Below, piece after piece: positions 6,531 to 13,099 of a DNA stretch of 13,099 nt. Both the position numbers and the translations under genes were made by a program. The first letter of the stretch is position 1, and the number at the start of each line of letters is the position of its first letter. The stretch is from an uncultured Desulfovibrio sp. (GTDB taxonomy: Bacteria; Desulfobacterota; Desulfovibrionia; Desulfovibrionales; Desulfovibrionaceae). Location of the stretch: contig NZ_CABSIF010000024.1 in NCBI RefSeq assembly GCF_902477725.1, positions 1 through 13,099 on the forward strand, read 5' to 3'. Below the pieces are notes generated by a model that was not told where the DNA came from, did not search any database, and saw only the letters and a list, made by a program, of their open reading frames with translations.

Positions 6531-8987
6531 CTAGATTTTAACCACATCCACAAGATTGGTGTGCTGCGGATTGCCCTTGGCCAAGGGGGTCATGTGCGTT
6601 TTTGTCAGGGTGTTTATGCACCCGCCCTGATCCACGCCGTTTTTGTCCGGGGTGTACCATGCGCCCTGCGGCAGGCTGAGCACACCGGGCATGATGCGCG
6701 GCGTCACCTTGACCCGCACGACCACAGCGCCGCGGTCATTGAAAACCTTGACCATGTCGTTGTGCCTGATGCCACGCTGCGCCGCATCGGCCTCGTTCAT
6801 CCAGAGCTGTTGCGGGGCAACCTGTTCAAGCCAGGGAATGTTGGCGTAGCTTGAATGCGTGCGCCCCTTGTAGTGATGCCCGATGAGCTGGAAGGGATGT
6901 TTTTTCATGCCCTCATAATCGCACGGGCCTTCCCATGTTTTTTCATACACGGGTAAGGCGTAGATGGCGTCGCCCTTGGGCAATTCCCATGTCTGGTTAA
7001 GGTCCCACAGGCGCTTGGAGAATATTTCGATCTTGCCCGAAGGCGTCTTGAGCGGATTGGCCGCCGGATCGTCACGAAAGGCCTTGTAGGCGACCTTTTG
7101 CGGCATGGGGAACCACTTGAACAGGCCGATCTTTGAAGCTTCGTCAAAGGATTCCGGCAGTTCCGGTTTTTTGGCGCGGGCCTGGGCGTAAAGGTGCTTC
7201 ACCCAGTCAAGCTGGCTGCGGCCCTCGGTATATTTTGCCGTCAGATCGGGCAGGCCCAGAAGCTTGCCTATTTTTTCGCTCAGGGCCGCGCAGATATCAT
7301 ACTGCGAGCGGGTCTCGAACAGGGGTTCAATGGCCTTGCGGCCAATGAGCAGGGAACTCTGATCCACCTGATAGCCTTGCTGGATGATGTCGTCCTGTTC
7401 CAGTGGCGTCACGGAAGGCAGGAGGATATCCGCAAATTTTGCCGAAGCCGTCATGCGGTTTTCCACCACCACAATGCACTCGCACTTGCTTTCATCTTCA
7501 AGAATCTTGCGGGTGCCGTTGATGTCCGAATGCTGGTTGATGAGGGCGTTGCCAGAGCTGTTCCACAAGAACTTGATGCCGTGATCCAGCTTTTCCTTGT
7601 TGCGCAGGCCCATCTTTTTGGCAGTCACCTGGGTGTAGTCATCAATGGCGTTGACCCAGGTGTAGAAAGAAATGCGCGTCTTGACCGGATTAGTGCCTTC
7701 GGGCATGCGCGGAAAACCAATCTGGCTCACGCTTTCCGCACTGCCGGAACCGCCCCCGGCAATGCCCACGTTGCCGGTAAGGATGGCAAGCATGGCAATG
7801 GAACGGGACATGGTGTCGCCGTTGGCGTGGCGCTGCGGCCCCCACCCCTGAATGACGCAGCAGGGCTTGGTGGAGCCGATCTCGCGGGCAAGGCGGATGA
7901 TCTTTTCCGCCGGATAACCGGTGATGGTTTCCGCCCATTGCGGTGTTTTCGCCGTTTTATCCGGACCTTCGCCCATGATGTATGCGCGGTAGCTGTTGCC
8001 TGCGGGCACGCCCTCGGGCATGTGCTCCTCGTCAAAACCAAGGCAGTGGGTGTCCACAAACTGCTGGTCAACCAGACCTTCGTTCATGAGCACATAGGCA
8101 ATGGCCGCGATAAGCGCGCCGTCAGAACCGGGGCGGATGGGCACCCATTCGTCCCCCAGCTTTGCCATGGAATCCGAATACCGGGGATCAACCATGATGA
8201 TGCGGGCATTGCCCTTTTTTCTGGCTTCAAACAGCTCATAAGAAAGGCCGCCGCCGCTCTGGCGGGTTTCAAGAATGTTGCAGCCAAACATGACGATAAG
8301 CTTTGAGTTCGCCATGTCGTTGATGGTGTTGCCTTCATTGTTCCCATAAAGATAGGGAATAGCTGCTGCAATCTGGGCAGTGCTGTAAGTGCCGTATTCG
8401 TCCAGATGCCCACCAAGCAAATTGGCAAGCCTGAAAAATTCGTTGCGGCGCGTCATGCCGCTGGACGTTGTGCCCGAGCCGTACATGCGGTGGATGGACT
8501 CCGGTCCGTAGGTGTTCAGCACGCGCACCCATTCCTTGGCCACGGTATCGAGGGCTTCGTCCCAGGAAATGCGCTCGAACTTTCCTTCGCCGCGCTTGGC
8601 GCCGGGTACGCGCCGCATGGGGTACTTAATGCGGTCGGGCGAATAGGTGTATTTACGCATTGAACGCCCGCGCAGACAGGCGCGGATGGCCCTGTTGTTG
8701 GGGCCGTCATCGGAATTATCCGTTTCCACGCGCGTAACGCGGCCATCTTTGACAAAGGCGCGCAGCGTACACTGCGAGCCGCAGTTCACCACGCAGCCGG
8801 AATAAAAGCACTGCTCGCCCGCGCCATACGGCGGCTGGGTGGCGGCACGGGCCAGACCAAGGGGCAAACCACCGCCCAATGGCAAAAGGGATGCACCGCC
8901 AAGCGCGGTACACCACTTGAGAACTTCGCGCCGGGTCACTTCCCTGTGCGCGAGCAAAGGCGGGGTGGAGTCGGAATATTTTTTCAT
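6531..8987 (-). CDS. dmsA: DMSO reductase catalytic molybdopterin subunit
   Basis: Periplasmic-facing catalytic subunit holding bis-MGD and one [4Fe-4S] cluster. It reduces dimethyl sulfoxide or related S-/N-oxides. The 818-residue product starts with a Tat signal (TRREVLK, Arg19-Arg20, hydrophobic core, ARA cleavage site near residue 48). Cluster ligands are Cys65, Cys69, Cys73 (CVVNCGSQC) and Cys104 in ACLRGRSMR. The molybdenum ligand is Ser202 in YGTYSTAQIA. Later matches to E. coli DmsA include IGSTKP, QGWGPQRHANG, AILTGNVG, INQHS, AYKAFRDDP and the C-terminal KGNPQHTNLV. ATG 8987 has GAGGA upstream and starts just before the Tat motif; an ATG at 8999 and a frame start at 9020 are less likely. 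First gene of dmsA-dmsB-dmsC-torD-like. The family is certain; the physiological substrate is not. Confidence 0.97.
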   Translation of the reverse strand: MKKYSDSTPPLLAHREVTRREVLKWCTALGGASLLPLGGGLPLGLARAATQPPYGAGEQCFYSGCVVNCGSQCTLRAFVKDGRVTRVETDNSDDGPNNRAIRACLRGRSMRKYTYSPDRIKYPMRRVPGAKRGEGKFERISWDEALDTVAKEWVRVLNTYGPESIHRMYGSGTTSSGMTRRNEFFRLANLLGGHLDEYGTYSTAQIAAAIPYLYGNNEGNTINDMANSKLIVMFGCNILETRQSGGGLSYELFEARKKGNARIIMVDPRYSDSMAKLGDEWVPIRPGSDGALIAAIAYVLMNEGLVDQQFVDTHCLGFDEEHMPEGVPAGNSYRAYIMGEGPDKTAKTPQWAETITGYPAEKIIRLAREIGSTKPCCVIQGWGPQRHANGDTMSRSIAMLAILTGNVGIAGGGSGSAESVSQIGFPRMPEGTNPVKTRISFYTWVNAIDDYTQVTAKKMGLRNKEKLDHGIKFLWNSSGNALINQHSDINGTRKILEDESKCECIVVVENRMTASAKFADILLPSVTPLEQDDIIQQGYQVDQSSLLIGRKAIEPLFETRSQYDICAALSEKIGKLLGLPDLTAKYTEGRSQLDWVKHLYAQARAKKPELPESFDEASKIGLFKWFPMPQKVAYKAFRDDPAANPLKTPSGKIEIFSKRLWDLNQTWELPKGDAIYALPVYEKTWEGPCDYEGMKKHPFQLIGHHYKGRTHSSYANIPWLEQVAPQQLWMNEADAAQRGIRHNDMVKVFNDRGAVVVRVKVTPRIMPGVLSLPQGAWYTPDKNGVDQGGCINTLTKTHMTPLAKGNPQHTNLVDVVKI

Positions 8988-9488
8988 CACAATCCTCATT
9001 CTGTGCCGCAGACGCGGCAAGGTAACCTTTCCCCTCCGGGACAGGAGGGGGGAATCAGAGTAGGGGCAAACCCAAGAGCAGGTGAAGACAGGACTGAATC
9101 AAAAGGACATAGACCACGTATTGGCACTCAGGAGTATCGGACAAAATCCACGGGGTGGGCGATGGTTCCTGGCGGGCGCGCTCCGTCAGATGGAGCGCCT
9201 CAAAAGTGGGGAGCTACTGTTCCTTGCACATTATTCAGGCTGTTGCGAGGTTGAAAAACCGCAATATTCACGCTCGTTGCCATAACCGTTACTGTTACCC
9301 TCCATTTTACAGGAAGGCAATACCGCCGGAGTCGGCCTCAACGCAGGCGTTTTGAGCAACTTTGCATTTTCAGGATAGCCGCTTGCGCAGCATGTTCAGA
9401 AAAATATGAGCAGTTTACGATCGGGATTGCGGAGAATGCATGGATTTGTTCTGCCCGGTACTACCCTGTGAGGGGGCAGGCCTCAGGC
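8988..9488 (-). promoter_or_regulatory. Long gene-free region upstream of the dms operon
   Basis: About 500 bases between dmsA and the xth terminator, presumed to hold the dms promoter and leader. Hairpins visible on either strand: TGCCGC/GCGGCA (9004-9009 and 9014-9019) just before the dmsA ribosome binding site; CCCCTCC/GGAGGGG (9031-9037 and 9044-9050); GCGCTCC/GGAGCGC (9178-9184 and 9192-9198); and a bulged 8-bp stem with a GAAA loop on the plus strand (9243-9264). I found no convincing sigma-70 or sigma-54 promoter and no clear FNR/CRP-type site. A plus-strand GTG frame at 9082-9285 is open but has poor support. Confidence 0.5.
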
Positions 9489-9528
9489 AAAAAAATGCCG
9501 GGCTGGAACCACGCTATTCCAGCCCGGC
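9489..9528 (-). terminator. Intrinsic terminator of xth
   Basis: On the minus strand a perfect 12-bp GC-rich stem (9497-9508 with 9517-9528, eight-base loop) is followed by A and then seven T residues (9489-9495). It lies 20 bases past the xth stop, a textbook Rho-independent terminator. Confidence 0.93.
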
Positions 9529-9548
9529 GGCATAAATGACTTGCGGCC

Positions 9549-10355
9549 TTAGAATTCCAGGCACAGCCCCACGGGGCAGTGGTCTGAACCAAAGACGTCC
9601 GTTTCAATCCAGGCGTCGCGCACAGCTGGCACTAGCTCCTGCGATACAAAGAAATAGTCGATACGCCAGCCCACGTTCTTTTCCCGTGCGCGGCTCTTGT
9701 ACGACCACCAGGAATAGCTGTCTGCCTTGTCGCCATGCACATGACGGAAGGTGTCCACATAGCCCATGGCTGTAAAGCGATCCAGAAAGGCCCGCTCTTC
9801 GGGCAAAAAACCCGTATACTTTTCGTTCTGCTTGGGGCGCGCGAGGTCAATGGGCTTGTGCGCTATATTAAAATCCCCGCAAACCACAATAGGCTTGCTT
9901 TTGCGGCATTCTTCCGCATAGGCGAGAAAGGCGTCGAAAAAGCCCATTTTGTACGGCACACGCTTGAAGCGGCCCGTGGGCTTGCCGTTGTCGTCCAGTT
10001 CTTCCGCACCGCCATTGGGAAAGTAGCCATTAAAAAAGTGGAACTGCGGGTACTCCAGATGCAGCAGACGGCCCTCGCCCTGAAATTCCGGCTGGGGCAG
10101 CTCTATGCTGACATTCAGCGAAGGTATCTTGCTGAATACCGCCACGCCCGAGTATCCCTTTTTTACCGTGCTCCACGACCAGTGGGATTCCCAGCCGTCA
10201 GGATCGCGCACGTCTTCGCTCAACTGGTCAGGGTGGGCCTTAGTTTCCTGCAAGGCCACAACCTGCGCTTCAGTACGCGAAAACCATTCCCATTCGGGCT
10301 TGCCCGCCACGGCGCGCAGACCATTGACATTCCATGAAACAAGCTTGAGCTGCAT
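9549..10355 (-). CDS. xth: Exodeoxyribonuclease III / AP endonuclease
   Basis: DNA repair nuclease of the EEP (endonuclease/exonuclease/phosphatase) superfamily. It nicks DNA 5' of abasic sites and has 3' exonuclease and phosphatase activity in base excision repair. The 268-residue product is the size of E. coli ExoIII. Active-site motifs: LVSWNVNG (Asn11), LQETKAH (Glu37), GDFNIAH (Asp161, Asn163), RIDYFFVS (Asp233) and the C-terminal GSDHCPVG (Asp258, His259). ATG 10355 has AGGAGG (10360-10365) four bases upstream; a longer frame to 10502 has no homologous N-terminus. It is transcribed alone, with a strong terminator after it, and lies divergent to purH. Confidence 0.96.
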   Translation of the reverse strand: MQLKLVSWNVNGLRAVAGKPEWEWFSRTEAQVVALQETKAHPDQLSEDVRDPDGWESHWSWSTVKKGYSGVAVFSKIPSLNVSIELPQPEFQGEGRLLHLEYPQFHFFNGYFPNGGAEELDDNGKPTGRFKRVPYKMGFFDAFLAYAEECRKSKPIVVCGDFNIAHKPIDLARPKQNEKYTGFLPEERAFLDRFTAMGYVDTFRHVHGDKADSYSWWSYKSRAREKNVGWRIDYFFVSQELVPAVRDAWIETDVFGSDHCPVGLCLEF

Positions 10356-10431
10356 ACGTCCTCCTGCCGCAGCATAGCCTTGCCTTGTTTTGCGGGCAAG
10401 GGGCCTCAGGGATGGCTTTATCTGCAACGCA

Positions 10432-10481
10432 TTGCCAGAACGGGCTTTTTGCGGTATCAGGAATGTGGGCGTATATACGCC
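10432..10481 (+). promoter_or_regulatory. Candidate purH promoter with 14-bp palindrome
   Basis: TTGCCA (10432-10437) and TATCAG (10455-10460) are spaced 17 bases apart and could be -35 and -10 boxes for purH. Right after them is the perfect palindrome GGCGTATATACGCC (10468-10481), where a dimeric repressor would block initiation. The promoter match is moderate and the operator role is inferred. I do not recognise it as a known PurR site. Confidence 0.4.
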
Positions 10482-10519
10482 GCCAAACCCTTTTCGGGAC
10501 ATTTTTCAAGGAGTCGCTT

Positions 10520-11107
10520 ATGGATATTTTGCCAATTCGTCGCGCTATTCTGAGCGTTACGGACAAAAGCGGCCTTGTGGAGTTTGCCACGTTTCTTACC
10601 TCGCGGGGGGTGGAGCTTATCTCCACCGGCGGCACCCAGAAGGCCCTTGAGGCGGCCGGGCTGGCCGTTACCGCAGTAAGCACGGTAACAGGATTCCCAG
10701 AGATTCTGGGTGGCCGGGTCAAGACCCTGCACCCCAAGATTCATGCGGGCATTCTGGCCAACAAGGACGAGCCGCAGCACATGCAGACCCTGACGGAAAA
10801 GGGCATTCGCCCCTTTGACCTTGTCTGCGTCAACCTTTACGACTTTGCAGGCGCGGTGGAACGCCACCTCTCGCTTGAGCAGGCCGTGGAGGAAATTGAC
10901 ATCGGCGGCCCCTGCATGCTGCGCGCTGCGGCCAAGAACTTCCACAGCATTCTGGTGCTGCCCTCGCCGCAGTGGTACACCGCCGCCATGGAAGAAATGG
11001 AAAAAGACACCACTGTGGGCCTTGAGTTCCGGCAGGTCATGGCCTCGCGCGCTTTTGAGGCAACCTCGCGCTATGACGCACTGATCACCTCGTATCTGCG
11101 TCCCTAG
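10520..11107 (+). CDS. purH: Stand-alone IMP cyclohydrolase (PurH N-domain)
   Basis: Catalyses ring closure of FAICAR to IMP, the last step of purine synthesis. The 195-residue protein is only the MGS-like N-terminal domain of PurH, which in most bacteria is about 520 residues with a C-terminal AICAR transformylase. Expected IMPCH active-site positions are present: STGGT (35-39), Lys68 in KTLHPK, Tyr107 in NLYDF, Asp127 in EIDIGGP and Lys139 in AAAKN. The product ends cleanly at a stop, and the sequence that follows does not encode the transformylase domain, so this is a natural single-domain form, not a frameshift. ATG 10520 has AAGGAG (10508-10513) upstream. A separate formyltransferase must exist elsewhere. 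Confidence 0.93.
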   Translation: MDILPIRRAILSVTDKSGLVEFATFLTSRGVELISTGGTQKALEAAGLAVTAVSTVTGFPEILGGRVKTLHPKIHAGILANKDEPQHMQTLTEKGIRPFDLVCVNLYDFAGAVERHLSLEQAVEEIDIGGPCMLRAAAKNFHSILVLPSPQWYTAAMEEMEKDTTVGLEFRQVMASRAFEATSRYDALITSYLRP

Positions 11108-11140
11108 GCTTGTACACAGCCCACGCACCGCATTTGTTCA

Positions 11141-11200
11141 CGCACCCGCAGCCCTGCCCCTTTTGAGGTACAGTGGTTGCGGGTGCGGTTAACATTTTTT
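11141..11200 (+). promoter_or_regulatory. Hairpin and T-run before hflX, possible attenuator
   Basis: CGCACCCGCA (11141-11150) pairs perfectly with TGCGGGTGCG (11178-11187), and the pairing can extend inward with a wobble and further G-C pairs. A run of six T (11195-11200) follows, but seven bases after the stem, which is too far for a strong intrinsic terminator. The hflX ribosome binding site begins five bases later. A weak terminator or attenuator between purH and hflX is an inference. Confidence 0.5.
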
Positions 11201-11205
11201 CGTTC

Positions 11206-11216
11206 AGGAGCTTCCC

Positions 11217-11219
<3 letters not shown>
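11206..11219 (+). promoter_or_regulatory. Ribosome binding site and apparent ATC start of hflX
   Basis: AGGAG (11206-11210), six bases, then ATC (11217-11219) in frame with hflX. The frame is open from a TAA at 11190-11192 and contains no ATG, GTG or TTG until GTG 11358, while coding similarity to HflX extends upstream of that GTG. Confidence 0.55.
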
Positions 11220-12887
<1,668 letters not shown>

Positions 12888-12918
12888 GGGGAGATGCCTG
12901 CACGGCGGCGATTGATTG

Positions 12919-12980
12919 TTTTTGCTGCCCTGCGGGCACTGAGTTCCGCCCACGGCGGAGTTTGGGACGCCTGCACGGCG
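12919..12980. repeat. Palindromic intergenic repeat, copy 1
   Basis: Begins with TTTTT and CTGCCCTGCGGGC (12925 onward) and ends GCCTGCACGGCG (12969-12980). It contains two small hairpins, GCCC/GGGC and CCGCC/GGCGG. A partial GCCTGCACGGCG also occurs at 12896-12907, just after hflX, and GGCGTG/CACGCC (12977-12990) forms another hairpin at the right edge. No open reading frame of note is present. Confidence 0.75.
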
Positions 12981-13011
12981 TGGTCACGCCTAACCTGCCA
13001 GAAACTAATTC

Positions 13012-13074
13012 TTTTTACTGCCCTGCGGGCACTGAGTTCCGCCCTCCGGCGGAGTTTGGGACGCCTGCGCGGCG
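13012..13074. repeat. Palindromic intergenic repeat, copy 2
   Basis: Direct repeat of the element at 12919-12980, again preceded by TTTTT. It is nearly identical but one base longer in the middle, where CCCTCCGGCGG replaces CCCACGGCGG, which keeps or improves the hairpin. This compensating change suggests a maintained palindromic (REP-like) element. The remaining bases to the right edge hold nothing I can identify. Confidence 0.75.
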
Positions 13075-13099
13075 CGCGGCAAGGTGGGGCCGGTTATGG

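Noticed and set aside
7194..8306. 370-codon plus-strand frame inside dmsA
   Set aside because: Antisense to a clearly conserved coding region; its openness follows from the codon bias of dmsA.
9082..9285. Plus-strand 67-codon frame starting at GTG upstream of dmsA
   Set aside because: Only a weak AGCAGG-like site precedes it, codon use includes several codons rare in the neighbours, no motif is visible, and it runs against the presumed dms leader.
8988..9488. Moco riboswitch upstream of dmsA
   Set aside because: I could not match the conserved segments of the known motif by eye; kept only as a search to run.
12896..13099. CRISPR array
   Set aside because: Only two near-copies of a long palindromic element with a ~37-base gap and a fragment; the unit is not a CRISPR-type repeat and no cas gene is present.

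Overview
The window is a GC-rich bacterial chromosome segment. It looks like Desulfovibrio or a close relative (Desulfovibrionaceae). Supporting signs are a one-domain IMP cyclohydrolase in place of full-length PurH, a long N-terminal extension on HflX, strong AGGAG-type ribosome binding sites, and dense GC-rich palindromic intergenic repeats. The assignment rests on recalled family features, not on a search.

Layout. Bases 1-346 hold no gene but carry a long perfect inverted repeat. The minus-strand speA (biosynthetic arginine decarboxylase) follows, read from a near-consensus sigma-70 promoter. Divergent from it, on the plus strand, are a lipoprotein periplasmic adaptor of the RND/MFP family, with no pump gene beside it, and a small protein of unknown function. 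A perfect-stem bidirectional terminator separates these from the next block. That block is a four-gene minus-strand operon, dmsA-dmsB-dmsC-torD-like, encoding a Tat-exported molybdenum reductase of the DMSO reductase family, its four-cluster iron-sulfur subunit, its membrane anchor and its maturation chaperone. About 500 bases of gene-free DNA with several hairpins lie upstream of dmsA. Next is minus-strand xth (exonuclease III/AP endonuclease) with its own terminator. Divergent from it, on the plus strand, come a stand-alone IMP cyclohydrolase (purH N-domain) and hflX, a ribosome-associated GTPase. Two copies of a palindromic repeat close the window.

How the genes work together. DmsABC would form a complete menaquinol-oxidising terminal reductase: DmsC takes electrons from the quinol pool, DmsB carries them through four [4Fe-4S] clusters, and DmsA reduces an S- or N-oxide at a bis-MGD site with a serine molybdenum ligand. 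The TorD-like protein would chaperone DmsA before Tat export. The other genes are housekeeping (polyamine synthesis, DNA repair, the last step of purine synthesis, ribosome rescue) plus one export adaptor.

Most worth a second look: hflX has no in-frame ATG, GTG or TTG near its apparent N-terminus and seems to begin at ATC behind a well-placed AGGAG; its N-terminal extension carries a JAMM-like HxH...S..D pattern; the purH product lacks its transformylase domain; and the adaptor is an orphan. I found no clearly novel multi-gene system, CRISPR array, RNA gene or mobile element.
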